DNA from: Aurantiochytrium sp. KH105
Taxonomy: Eukaryota; Sar; Bigyra; Thraustochytrida; Thraustochytriidae
Length of the DNA: 64,000 nucleotides
Direction of reading: 5' to 3'
NCBI GenBank assembly: GCA_003116975.1
Contig: BGKB01000094.1
Span: 62,001-126,000 of the forward strand
Shown here: piece by piece, positions 27,940-37,865 of the stretch
Numbering within the stretch: the stretch's first letter is position 1
Layout of the letters: each line of letters begins with the position of its first letter
The notes under the pieces: model-generated
Database searches by the model: none
What the model saw: the letters and a program-made list of their open reading frames with translations, nothing else
Told to the model about the DNA's origin: nothing
Translations under genes and position numbers: made by a program

Positions 27940-29031
27940 CTTTTGCAATTTGCGGCATCTCGACCAAAAGTCTTCTTTCTTCGTAGACCGACGTCATCAC
28001 AAGCAGTAGTTTAAACCAGCATTAATAGGCGACCGGCGCGTCTCGCACCCTGACGTCAAGCGGAGCCTGCCTCTGGAGATGACATTGCAGACAATGTGCG
28101 CACGTAAATTCCAGTAACACCTCCTAGAGTAAACAGAATGACAAGATTGAGTGAGTATTCAATCGGGCAGTTCGTAGTGCACAAGAACCGAAGTTCGACT
28201 ACCCTTGGCGCTTGAATAACGTCTTTGGCTTGCATGGATGAAGAGGATATCAAAATACGGCGAAACTGATTTTCCTGAAGCGGCATCAACATTTGCGGTG
28301 CTTGGCATCAACGATGGCAAGAACTCATACAATCGCAAAACTTTGGTACATACAAAATTTTCTACCTGACCACCGTCGGTCACAAGGCTTCTTCGCTGCG
28401 CATGAGGCTTTTGCACTTCGGAAACGTCGACTTTGAGCCGCAAGCCGCCGTGTCAGGCGGCTACGAGCCGCCTTGACACCCGGACGCAGAAGATGAGGAA
28501 GGTTTTTGCAACTCAAGGAGACGAGCGCCTGGAACTGGGCTCTGCGCCTTGTGGACGATGACTCGGGAACGGCACCTACAAGACTGATAACGTGATTCAC
28601 GTCCCGGAACCGGCCGTGATAAATGTGGCCTTTGGAGTCTTTCTTACAGCGGGGCGCCGCTGCATTTGATGACTGAACCCGCGTCGCTTGTCAGGGCGAG
28701 CTGGAGAAGTCCTGCATGATGCTCTGCCGATCTCGGCGACCTGAGTGGAGATGTCAAAGAGGATGCAGTCCCCAGCGTTGAGTTTTTGCTGGACTGTCTT
28801 CGCAGAGAACCTACCGAGATCCTCCGCCCGCTTCACAATGCAGATATAGAAAAATGGCGCATCTATTCGTCCTCACTGCCTTTGGGCTATTCTTCCCGTC
28901 CTTTTAGAGTAGGACGAGTATGCGCGTCTCCATCGTGGTTGTCTACAACGCAAGATTTGTAATCGAAGCTGCCAACGTTGGTGTCCTGGCGGACTCCCAT
29001 AAGCTCTTGGTAGTTTGTCGACTTTTCATGA
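27940..29031. other. Intergenic or unresolved minus-strand coding fragments
   Basis: 1.1 kb without a convincing gene. Several short minus-strand frames look partly protein-like: 28597-28836 (KRAEDLGRFSAKTVQQKLNA), 28159-28443, and 28056-28292 with a possible membrane segment (LNLVILFTLGGVTGIYV). None has a full domain. This could be a small spliced gene, a decayed gene or simple spacer between ELM1 and the polycystin gene. Confidence 0.35.
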
Positions 29032-32007
29032 TCATGGTGTGCCGTCCACGATGATCGCATGCACTGCTGTCGCCCAGTCAAATGGTCCACGAATAAAAGT
29101 ACGAGGAGGCAACAAGGCTGCCGTGGCAAAGCTCTGAATATGAACGAGCGTGAGGAGAATGTTGGCAAAGTACACAACGAGTAGACCAAATCCCATGGTG
29201 ATGAAAAGGGACCAGCCAAGCTCGTGCTCCGGAATCTCGAGAGCACCGAGCTGAAAACCGAAAAGAAGACGCATCGAAATAAGCAGACTCGACGCGAAGG
29301 AAATAATCTCCGGATTGTATGGCGCGTAGACAACAAAGATGGTTGTCGCAAAGGCCAGAAAGAGAGGCAGAAAAATAAGAAAAAAGTAGTGCAGGATGTC
29401 GCGCAAGGCCAGCGTCCACGATCGGACGAGTATATCGCCTGAACGGAAGAGTTGCATGAAACGCACACCCCGGAGCAAGACGCAGACAATTGTTACAGCC
29501 AAGAGATTCACCTGATGTCGATGAATAGTGCCATGAAATCCCCAGTTTTGGAAAAAAGGCTCGGCGTTGATGTCGAGAAAGTTGACGAGCTCGCCTGCGA
29601 CCTCGGCTCTTGCGGTGCCTCGGGCTCCCAAAAATTCGAGCGCAAAAACGCTGGCGATTGAGAGCAGACTCAAAATGTCCAGCGTCGTATATACAGGATG
29701 GAAAGCACGCCAAGCTCGTGATTGCCAGAATGATTGCAAACAGCACTTGCAACGCGAATTGCTTGCGTTTTGTACAGAAAGAGAAACAGGCACTGCGAGA
29801 CGACGAATCGCTACAATCACAAGAAGGTACGCCACAATGTACAACATCGCACCGACGCCCAGCACGCTCATCCACGCTTTGGCCTTGCCGGCAAATGAGT
29901 TGAGGAACAAGGAGGGCGGAACTGTCTCTGGAATGTACACGGGCTCGATAGCGCCCATTTCTGTCTGTTGCAGGAGGAAGACGTGTGCTGTTGCCGATCC
30001 GGTGTTGATGTTGATCGTGTTAAAAATGATTTCCACCATTCGTGTGCCTTCATTGATCCAGTCTACATTTTGCAGCTGCGAGACCGTCATTGTCCAATTT
30101 GCGGCAGTTATCTCTCCCTGGTCAGAACTAAGAACAGCAACATATCCCGAGCCGTCGTATCGCGAAACAAGATCGAGAGTGTCAACTGGACCGCGCGGTG
30201 ACGCAGACCTCCAATCATTAAGACTCGTAGCGGTACGTGCGTCGACAAAGGTCAATGGATCGCCTGCTTGCGTCGAAATAGCAGTGCCAGTCATTTCGCT
30301 TTCGTCCCGAATCGACATCGAGTATGGCGCGTAGCAGTTCGTGTCAAAAACGAATGTACATTCTTGTGGCTGAACGCGCACTTGACGCATGCGCACATGC
30401 CCCACGACTTGATGATACTGATTCAAGTAGCATTGCTGTTCCTCGTTCTCACAGTTGATGCTATTGTGAACCTGGCTCTCGAGCGTGAAATTAAGCCAGT
30501 CGTATGCACTCTCATAGTCCGAGACCTCATTCCATGCGACAAGGCGCTCATTGGAATCACGCGCGACTTCCGTGCGCGGAGGTGGTTCATAATCTTCAAA
30601 ATATTGGCGAAATTGGCTCGATACCTGCTGGAAGTTTGCTACAAACACGTAGCGCTGGCAGCCGATGCAAATGGCGACCACGAGGAGTACAAGAACGGGA
30701 AAGAATACCAAGCAGTCGATCACCAAATGATATGTGCGCTGCTTGCGTGCCAAAGATCCGCCATGTCGCCCAAGTTGAAGAGCATTCGGAATCGAAATGG
30801 ACGGCTCATCGAGATCTGCATCAATGTCGTCTGTGGCAAAAATATGCTGCACCTCGCGATCAATCCTTGCTTCCTCCTCAACGGTCAAACTGGGTCTGTT
30901 CTCATTGCTGCTCATTTGGAATTCGTCACTCTCGTTCAGCGAGTCACTTTCCTCTAGTGCATCAATATCCCGGAAAAACGAAGAGGGGGCTCCCCTCTCA
31001 ATGTCAAGGTCTGGAATGTTTTCTTCGTTCTCATCTTCGGTGCTTCCAGGCACCGCTTCTTCGCTTTCTCTGATGCCGCTCCTGCCAACAGAGATTTCTG
31101 CCGCAGCATTACTATGCCGTTGAGCGAGAGCGGCCTCGACATGTTGCGAATGAAGCAACGCGCGGACCTCTTCCGCGCGACGGACACGCGCAGCGACGGC
31201 ACTTGGATGGAATCTCTCAACATCCTCGAAGCGAACCTCGTCTGTACCATGTATTGACCGCGGCAAGAGCAGAATACGTGCCTTGGTCCCGGCATATGCT
31301 TGCATTGTTGTTCGTACAATCAGATCATCGACAAAAAGAGCGCCATCGGCGTCACCCAAGGCGAGTTGTCGCGCAACCGTCGGAGCGAGACTCCAATAAC
31401 TGACGACCGAGACGAAGAGCTCACGGAATGTAGAGTCTGACTTGATCTTGAGACTGCACACCTGTCGATTTGCGTAGACCTCCACCTGAAAGTATCCAGC
31501 TTGATCACTCCTGTCGGGTTTCGAGACATTCTCCGAATCTGCCGGGTTCGGCATTGCGGCCTTGACAGCAACTGGGAGCAATTGGCGTCGTAGAAAACCG
31601 GCCATCATCTCCACGGCTTCGCGCTGCACAAAAGCGTTCTTCTCCTCGTCCTTGTCCTGCTGTCGATTTTCTTGAACAAGGCCTCGTGGAGGACGTTGAC
31701 TCGCCGTGGCTACGGGGAGACGTCGTAAAGAAGCAGCCTTGGCACGCTGCTGCTGTTTCAAAGTGTGTAGCTCGTCCTTACGAAACATCAGCTCGGCCCT
31801 GGCGGCCCTGAGCTGCTCTTGCAGACTCTTGAGCGACTCACGCAGGCCCTCGTCCGCCGTGCTGGCTGGTACGTCGGTGGCGAAGATCTCGCCATCTTCA
31901 TCTTCACCAGCGTCACGCCTCCGTTGCGGCCCCAGCGGTAGTGGCTGCTGCTGCTGCGAGGCGCCCGACAGGCCCAGGTCCGCCTCAAACGCCGCGAGAT
32001 CACTCAT
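29032..32007 (-). CDS. Polycystin (PKD2/TRPP)-like cation channel
   Basis: 991 aa. Soluble N-terminus: coiled coil (about 55-85), then a beta-grasp-like region about 170-250 (YFQVEVYANRQVCSLKIKSD). S1 lies at about 417-441. The large extracellular polycystin domain (450-700) carries the hallmark YDGSGYVAVLSSD, then LQNVDWINEGTRMVEIIFNT. S2 is at about 707-735, S3 775-795, S4 830-850, S5 867-893. The pore helix is SLLISMRLLFGFQLGAL (about 900-917) and S6 WSLFITMGFGLLVVYFANIL. The PKD_channel family comprises Ca2+-permeable channels of cilia and other membranes. The C-terminus is short, with no EF-hand or coiled coil after S6. The shifted frame continues without stops to 28887. The first ATG is used. 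Confidence 0.88.
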   Translation of the reverse strand: MSDLAAFEADLGLSGASQQQQPLPLGPQRRRDAGEDEDGEIFATDVPASTADEGLRESLKSLQEQLRAARAELMFRKDELHTLKQQQRAKAASLRRLPVATASQRPPRGLVQENRQQDKDEEKNAFVQREAVEMMAGFLRRQLLPVAVKAAMPNPADSENVSKPDRSDQAGYFQVEVYANRQVCSLKIKSDSTFRELFVSVVSYWSLAPTVARQLALGDADGALFVDDLIVRTTMQAYAGTKARILLLPRSIHGTDEVRFEDVERFHPSAVAARVRRAEEVRALLHSQHVEAALAQRHSNAAAEISVGRSGIRESEEAVPGSTEDENEENIPDLDIERGAPSSFFRDIDALEESDSLNESDEFQMSSNENRPSLTVEEEARIDREVQHIFATDDIDADLDEPSISIPNALQLGRHGGSLARKQRTYHLVIDCLVFFPVLVLLVVAICIGCQRYVFVANFQQVSSQFRQYFEDYEPPPRTEVARDSNERLVAWNEVSDYESAYDWLNFTLESQVHNSINCENEEQQCYLNQYHQVVGHVRMRQVRVQPQECTFVFDTNCYAPYSMSIRDESEMTGTAISTQAGDPLTFVDARTATSLNDWRSASPRGPVDTLDLVSRYDGSGYVAVLSSDQGEITAANWTMTVSQLQNVDWINEGTRMVEIIFNTININTGSATAHVFLLQQTEMGAIEPVYIPETVPPSLFLNSFAGKAKAWMSVLGVGAMLYIVAYLLVIVAIRRLAVPVSLSVQNASNSRCKCCLQSFWQSRAWRAFHPVYTTLDILSLLSIASVFALEFLGARGTARAEVAGELVNFLDINAEPFFQNWGFHGTIHRHQVNLLAVTIVCVLLRGVRFMQLFRSGDILVRSWTLALRDILHYFFLIFLPLFLAFATTIFVVYAPYNPEIISFASSLLISMRLLFGFQLGALEIPEHELGWSLFITMGFGLLVVYFANILLTLVHIQSFATAALLPPRTFIRGPFDWATAVHAIIVDGTP

Positions 32008-32441
32008 ACTTTACGACGCCGCGCGCGCGCGCGCGCGATGAGTCTTTCTTTCTTGCTTGCTTGCTTGCTTGGAAGCGGCAAAAGCCAACGAAGAGATCGA
32101 AGTTTTGGTGTGATTCTACAACATGGTGGTGCTGCAAAAGATGAGCAAACGTGTGGACATTTGGCAAGGTGATTGCTGAGCTGAGCTGAGCTGTCAATGT
32201 GGATATCGCGGAGAATAGCTGGCCGCAAGTCTGAGCGATGGTAAGGGTCACTTCCTTGAGGGACAACGCACGCTCTGCGAGGGGGGATGCGTGTTTTTGC
32301 AGCTGAAGACCGACCAACCCTGTGGTCCTGCCCGGAAAAAGCAGAGTGATAAGAATTTCTGCGCTTCAATCTTTTTCTGCTAAAAAAAGGATATCAAACT
32401 GGTTGGTAAAGACCTACCACTAACTACTGTGAACATAATGA
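32008..32441. other. Intergenic
   Basis: Promoter of the polycystin gene and 3' flank of the ROC-COR-TIR gene. A (CG)n tract lies at about 32021-32037 and a TTGC(T) repeat at about 32048-32070, both beside the polycystin start. No gene seen. Confidence 0.5.
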
Positions 32442-35400
32442 TCAATTGGCTTCGGCTCCTTCAATGCGCGCAACGAGCTCATTGTAAAAGCCCTGGGCCA
32501 AGTACAAACGGCGCTGAAAGGGCATAGACTCCGCCTCACGAAAAAGATGCTTGGCACTTCGCGGGGCAGTCTTTGGGTACGTGGAGAAATTGGCAAAGCC
32601 AACGCGATTCGGATCACTCTCGTGGACGAGAAGAATGGGCCTCTTTGCCTGCAAGGCTGTCTCGAGCTCCATGCAAACCGACCTGGAGCCGAAAACGGTC
32701 TTTGTAAGAAACAACAGGTAACACTTTGAAGCGCGAATGCTGTTCTGCATTTGCTCCCTCGATAGGTTCCCATCTGCCCGCTGGTCCACCCACACTTTGA
32801 GTCCGCGGCTGATGAGCTTGTCGGCCATGAGGTTGCATGCATCTCCGGCTTCGACCTGCTTATGGCTCAGAAAAACATGATATTGCAGATCCGAGCTCAA
32901 AGGAAAACTAGGAGGACTCTCAGCCGTGCCATCCTGATTTTCCTCCTCGTCCTCCTTGAGAGAACCATCTTCGAAGAACGGCACAAAGTCTGCCAGTTTG
33001 GCATTTTTCGTGCCAATTGCCGGCATGGACTCTACGCCGGACTCGAAAGCATCAACGATGTCGTCGTACGAAACGAGGATGGACGGGTTCTTGGGCGATT
33101 GCAACAAAAGATCCCACGGCAGACCCCGAAACATGGCATCGCGTGCGCCTTGAAACATGCTCACGAGCATCTTGAGCGTGCTTGCTGGCTTGTCCGAATC
33201 TTTTTCCACGCGAATCCAAATCTTGTCGTCTATTTGCTCGAGGGCGAACACAGAAAGGCCGAAACGAATGATGGCCTGCCTTCCTGCAAGCTGGGGTGCA
33301 TGCTTTCGCGATCCAATGTCACCACTGTACTGGGCGCAGAGTGAGAGCAAACGCGCAAAGACGCCATCTGGAAGAAAAAACTCTGAAAAATCGAGCACAC
33401 AAGTCAAGCCAATGTCCATCTCGGCAATCTTTGCATCAAGGTCATCGCTTCTCGCGGTCTTGAGGAGACTGCTCACTAGATAGAGAGGCCCATCATCCCG
33501 CGACTTGCGCAGTAACTTTTCTGAGAATGCCCAATCTGACAGCAGCATTGTATCGCGCATGAACTCCAAGAGATAGGCGACCTCCTCGTCATCCCATAGA
33601 AAACTGAGCAAGGCAAATGTACCGATGCCTTTGTCGCGCAAGAGCTTGAAGTCGTCGTCGAGCTCGAGATCCGAAAGTTTCTCGTCATAGTAAATTTGTT
33701 CCACGTGAATGTCATCCGCGATGACCCGGGCAAGCTTGTTCAAGAGCCACTGTGGGTTCAAGACGACCTTGTCATGCAAGGTATCGGTGGTGCGCAAATG
33801 TACAACCATGCCGAGCTCGTGAAAGTACTTGAGCAGCTCGTCAGTCTGATCGCCGGCGTGATACTTTTCCGCCAGCTCCTGGACCACTTCGAACGGCACG
33901 TGATCGCAATCGAGCATCATGAGGTCATCGATAACCTTGAGCCAGCGCAGCGAGATCTTTTGCGACACTGAGTCGAGCTTTGACGCGGTTCGTTCGACGG
34001 CGTTGCGCAGCTCGACTGCGCGATCCTCCGCAGTGCTCATGTTGTCGAGTGGGAAAAAGCTCACTTTCTGCAACGAGTTTTTGACAAGCTTGACGCCGCG
34101 AAGAGCTTGTAGATCGTTGCGAAGAATCGCTTCCACGGCTTGTAAGCTATCGAGCGCCTGATCGTAGTGAGTTCCGACCAAAATTACGGGGGCCTTGGGC
34201 GCATGGAGCTTGACCGAGTTGAGCCAAAAGCTCAGATAGTCCAGAGCGAGCTCGGTGTCTTGAAGCAGCTCGTTCATGTTGAAGACGAGCATGTAAACCC
34301 CTTCTTGCGTGAGGAAGATGTGATGCAGCGTGTAAAAGACGTCCTGACCGGCATAGTCCCAGATGGTAAAGCTGATCGTCTGGCCGGACTGGGTTTTGCC
34401 GGCCATATTTTCGATCTCTGCGATATCAAAACGTTGGGCTACCTCAGCCTCGGCAACGAGCTCCACCTCCTCCTCAGCAACGAATGTTTGAGCAGAAAGC
34501 CGCCGACGCCCCGGAAGCATGCTCGAAGCGCGTCGACTGATGCGACTGCGCAAAGTTGGACGTTTTCTGGTGCGCATACGCAAGGCTGCCGCACGCATCG
34601 CTTGGCGTTTAAAACCGCTATCAAAGGCTTCCTCACTCCAAAGCTCTGCACTGGTCCTCCTGAGCTCGACGCCCACCGTCGAAATGTGCACCTTTTCCGG
34701 CTTCATGCCCAACAGCGAGCGCACCGTGGATGTCTTGCCGGCGGCGCCCTGGCCAATGATCATGAGCTTGCAGCGGCCCAGCTCGCCTGGGTCTCCGTTC
34801 GCTAGTGCCGCTTTGAGTGCCTCCTGCGCCGCTGCTGCAGCGGCGTCAAGCTCGAGTGCTTCGAGAACATCCGTAATTGGTTGCGCGGCCTCTGTGCCGT
34901 CGAGCGCAAACTTGAGGGCGCCTGTGTTCGCGTTCCAGATACGCACGCTCTTGCCGTACGACCCGCTCACGATTTCTGAACCCAAGAGAGACACCGATCG
35001 CGCATAGTGCGAGAGGCCTTGAAGCACGCGCAGCTGAGCTCCTGTGTGTGCGTTCCAGAGTCTGACCGTCTTGTCGTCGGAACCGCTAACGATGGAATCT
35101 CCCTCGATGGCGACGGACGAGACCGTGGCGGTATGCCCCTCGAGCACGTGGACGAGCGTGAAGGAAGGCACGGCGTAAACTCTGACCTTGCCATCGTTGG
35201 CCCCGCTCACCATGTACATGTTGTCCAATGCAACCGACATGACCCAGCCCGTCGCCTCCCTCAGTTTGTGGCGCTGGTCACCGCTGGCGCGGTCGAAGAC
35301 CCGCACGGTCGCGTCGCTGAGCCCTGCAACGATCCAATCTTCGTTGGCGGCAAGCCCGCGGACCGCCGCTTCGGCGTGAATCGTTTGCGTGCACGCCCCG

Positions 35401-35744
35401 CTGACTGTGTCCCAGACACGAATGGTTTTGTCGTAAGATGCTGACAGCACCTCGTCGCCATCAAGGATGACGCTCCATACGTTGTTGGTGTGACCCTCCA
35501 GCGCGTGCAGGACGGTGGCGGAGCTCAGGTCGATGAGGAAGAGTCCGCCACCTCGCGTCCCCACGGCGGCCAGCATGCCCTGCGCGGCCACCGAGTACGC
35601 CGGCTTTTTGTTGGGCATCTGCATCTCGAGCACCAGGGCGCCCTCCTTGCTCCACGCGCGCAAGGACGCGTCTTGGTCGCTCACGGCCAGGACGAGGTCC
35701 GCGGTCTGCGCGACGCCAAGCACATAGCCCTGAATCAGGCTCAT
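32442..35744 (-). CDS. WD40-ROC-COR-TIR protein (Roco family, NLR-like architecture)
   Basis: 1100 aa from the ATG at 35744 (MSLIQGYVLGVAQTADLVLA). The N-terminal WD40 propeller (about 1-310) has repeats such as LEGHTNNVWSVILDGDEVLS and SASYDKTIRVWD. The ROC GTPase follows: P-loop G331-QGAAGKT-338, G3 D463-YAG-466, G4 THYD 525-528. About 80 residues rich in Arg, then acidic, are inserted between the P-loop and G3. COR covers about 590-900, with LLKYFHELGMVVHLR and VVLNPQWLLNKLARVI. A TIR domain occupies about 953-1090: YHVFLSHKQ at 955, ASKCYLLFLTKTVFGS, then C1024-M-E1026-L-E. Glu1026 is in the position of the catalytic Glu of NAD-cleaving TIRs. The order sensor propeller - GTPase switch - TIR effector suggests a signalling or immune-type receptor. 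No membrane segment. Frames upstream of 35744 lack an ATG. Confidence 0.92.
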   Translation of the reverse strand: MSLIQGYVLGVAQTADLVLAVSDQDASLRAWSKEGALVLEMQMPNKKPAYSVAAQGMLAAVGTRGGGLFLIDLSSATVLHALEGHTNNVWSVILDGDEVLSASYDKTIRVWDTVSGACTQTIHAEAAVRGLAANEDWIVAGLSDATVRVFDRASGDQRHKLREATGWVMSVALDNMYMVSGANDGKVRVYAVPSFTLVHVLEGHTATVSSVAIEGDSIVSGSDDKTVRLWNAHTGAQLRVLQGLSHYARSVSLLGSEIVSGSYGKSVRIWNANTGALKFALDGTEAAQPITDVLEALELDAAAAAAQEALKAALANGDPGELGRCKLMIIGQGAAGKTSTVRSLLGMKPEKVHISTVGVELRRTSAELWSEEAFDSGFKRQAMRAAALRMRTRKRPTLRSRISRRASSMLPGRRRLSAQTFVAEEEVELVAEAEVAQRFDIAEIENMAGKTQSGQTISFTIWDYAGQDVFYTLHHIFLTQEGVYMLVFNMNELLQDTELALDYLSFWLNSVKLHAPKAPVILVGTHYDQALDSLQAVEAILRNDLQALRGVKLVKNSLQKVSFFPLDNMSTAEDRAVELRNAVERTASKLDSVSQKISLRWLKVIDDLMMLDCDHVPFEVVQELAEKYHAGDQTDELLKYFHELGMVVHLRTTDTLHDKVVLNPQWLLNKLARVIADDIHVEQIYYDEKLSDLELDDDFKLLRDKGIGTFALLSFLWDDEEVAYLLEFMRDTMLLSDWAFSEKLLRKSRDDGPLYLVSSLLKTARSDDLDAKIAEMDIGLTCVLDFSEFFLPDGVFARLLSLCAQYSGDIGSRKHAPQLAGRQAIIRFGLSVFALEQIDDKIWIRVEKDSDKPASTLKMLVSMFQGARDAMFRGLPWDLLLQSPKNPSILVSYDDIVDAFESGVESMPAIGTKNAKLADFVPFFEDGSLKEDEEENQDGTAESPPSFPLSSDLQYHVFLSHKQVEAGDACNLMADKLISRGLKVWVDQRADGNLSREQMQNSIRASKCYLLFLTKTVFGSRSVCMELETALQAKRPILLVHESDPNRVGFANFSTYPKTAPRSAKHLFREAESMPFQRRLYLAQGFYNELVARIEGAEAN

Positions 35745-36835
35745 GGCTGCGGCGCCCTCGCGAAGGGGCAGCGCAGCGGAGAGGCCAGCTTGCCTCGGGG
35801 CGCGCAGACGGCGAGCCGCTGCGCGCAAGTGCTCCTCGTTTTGCCCTCGTTTCGGGTCTGTCTATATCCTCGTTTTGCCCTCGTTTCGGGGTCGGTTTGT
35901 CTGTCTGTCTGTTTGTATCACGATTTTGGGCTCGCTTCCGAGTGCGTCGCGGGTGTGCGCTACGCACAAGGGGAACCCCAAGGGGAACCTCACTCTGTCA
36001 GGGACGCCGTCTTCAGCCATGGCCACCTCGACCGCCAGGACGACGAGGACGAGGACGAGGACGGGAGAACGGAGGACGCGTTGGAGGGGGGGAGGAGGGT
36101 AGGCGGGGCGCAGAGGGTGCGTCACGGCAGGTGAGGCTCGAGGTCCGTCGCCGACGCACGTGCAGCCTGCTCCAGGGGAGGGAGTGTGCGTTCCGACCTG
36201 ACAGAGTGTGCGCTCGGCCACTGCGGACCGCGCTTCTCGGGAGAACGCGGAAAGAAAGGTGGAAAGAGAGAAAAACGAACTTTGCGTGCTGCCAGAAGCG
36301 GCGCTGGTGACGCATGAGCAACAAATGGCGTCTCGCGGGCGGACCTCTCTCGTCCCGCATGCTAGCATCATGATGCCAGCATGCCAGCATGCCAGCCAGG
36401 GAGGCGGGCAAGATACGCGGCGGGATGCAGAATTCCTGGTTGATGATAAGATTCACGCAACCCGATCACCAAACCAAGATGCGGCGCTGTGGAAGCACGA
36501 CAGGCTCGCAACTTCTCTGTCCTCACTGTCAGCTCGCTTTATCTTTATTTCTCGTCACGGTGCTGCTGGTTTCGCGCAGACCATTAAATTTCACAAATTG
36601 GGGTCTTCGGATACCATGGCCAGTGCCGCTGTTGGGGCTCGCGTCAACGGCTACATGGCGAGGAGGCGAGAAGAGGCGAGAAGAGGCGAGAAGAGGCGAG
36701 AAGAAGCGAGAAGAGGCGAGTAGAAGCGAGGACCGTAAGGTGATCGTGAACGGGTTTGGGTTGGCGTGCATTCCATTCTATCCCAAGGCCGGACCGAACG
36801 CGGCGCGCATCGCGCGCTCGTGGGTGATTTCTACG
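35745..36835. other. Divergent intergenic region
   Basis: Promoters of the ROC-COR-TIR gene (minus) and the gene at 36836 (plus). Contains two copies of a TTTTGCCCTCGTTTCGGG block (about 35841 and 35871), CTGT repeats near 35900, and nested CATGCCAG repeats near 36375-36400. No gene is supported; the Pro/Arg-rich frames are artefacts. Confidence 0.5.
36656..36722. repeat. 10-bp GAGGCGAGAA array
   Basis: About six to seven tandem units, one with a G-to-A change (GAAGCGAGAA), 115 bp upstream of the gene at 36836. Confidence 0.9.
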
Positions 36836-37438
36836 ATGGCGTATGATCAAGGAGGATACGCCCCCCCCGTGGGGTACGGAAACTATGCGCCTGGTCCGTG
36901 GCAGGCTTCGCCGCTAATGGCTGCAGGGGGAAATGCGGTCCTTTCAGGCAATAATCCGTACGCGGGAAATGCCACAAGATCGCAATTGACGGCGGCAAAC
37001 TTTGGCGGGGGCCAGCAGAGCATGTACGAGCGCGCGCCCGGACGATTTGCTGGCCAGAGTACGCGGTCAAGTATCACGGTTGCCAACTTTGGGGGAGACC
37101 CATCGCTGGGCTTCGTTTCTCGACCCCCGAATGCGTATGCTCCCCAGTATGCGTACACGGCTCAGCAGAGCCCATCGCCGCATCAGTATTCACATCCATC
37201 ATCGTTTGGCAACAGCGGGGGAGGCTATCCCACTGCACATGGATGCACAATCATGTCTTCTCCATCCCATGTGCCACAAGAATCGTGCGTGTCGCCTATG
37301 GGTTCGCCCAAGCTCGGTGTCTCGCCTGCGGTAGAGAAAATGATTCGTGAAATTGCCGAATTGCGTGTGAAAAATGGCGAGCTCGAAGACTATGTTCGCC
37401 TTTTGGAGCAGCGTCTTTCAAGGTACGAAAATGTGTGA
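36836..37438 (+). CDS. Low-complexity Tyr/Gly/Pro-rich protein with C-terminal coiled coil
   Basis: 200 aa from the ATG at 36836 (MAYDQGGYAPPVGYGNYAPG). The open frame extends upstream through the purine repeat and is not conserved-looking. Residues 1-160 are Gly/Tyr/Pro/Ser/Asn-rich and prion-like. They contain a duplicated short motif, TRSQLTAANFGGG and TRSSITVANFGGD, about 23 residues apart. Residues 168-200 form a coiled coil (AVEKMIREIAELRVKNGELE, then DYVRLLEQRLSRYENV). A condensate-forming or cytoskeletal scaffold is plausible. I do not recognise the family. Confidence 0.65.
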   Translation: MAYDQGGYAPPVGYGNYAPGPWQASPLMAAGGNAVLSGNNPYAGNATRSQLTAANFGGGQQSMYERAPGRFAGQSTRSSITVANFGGDPSLGFVSRPPNAYAPQYAYTAQQSPSPHQYSHPSSFGNSGGGYPTAHGCTIMSSPSHVPQESCVSPMGSPKLGVSPAVEKMIREIAELRVKNGELEDYVRLLEQRLSRYENV

Positions 37439-37865
37439 TTTGAATATTTTGCAAATATGTAACTATACCATGGTATGCCAGGCCAGGACGTTCTTCTTTA
37501 TGACGCAAAGCAACTTGAGAAAGCTCCTACGTTCGAGCGCCGACAGACTACATAGGCTATGACAGCACGTCGCGTAAGTTTGGACTGTCCCTGCTATCGC
37601 AAGTTCACCGGAATCGTCGTTGGTGTGCTGGGTGCGGTCTGCAGGGCATGGCTCACCCGCGACGCGTCCGACGTTCTCGGTGCCAAATCTTGTCAAGTCG
37701 TCTATCCTCCAGTCTCAAATCCATATTTCATTTTGCGATTTTCACCCTTTGAGAGAGACTTGGAGATCAGGGCTGCAATCATTGCTTGCCTTCGCTTTTG
37801 CTAGCTACAAGAACAAATGTACCAGCCTCAAGGCTGAGACTCTCAGAATAACATGGAAAAGAAAA
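37439..37865. other. Convergent intergenic region
   Basis: Tail-to-tail spacer before the TyrRS stop codon. No gene seen. Confidence 0.5.

Noticed and set aside
35744..35828. N-terminal extension of the ROC-COR-TIR protein
   Set aside because: No ATG in frame; the WD40 propeller starts at the ATG at 35744.
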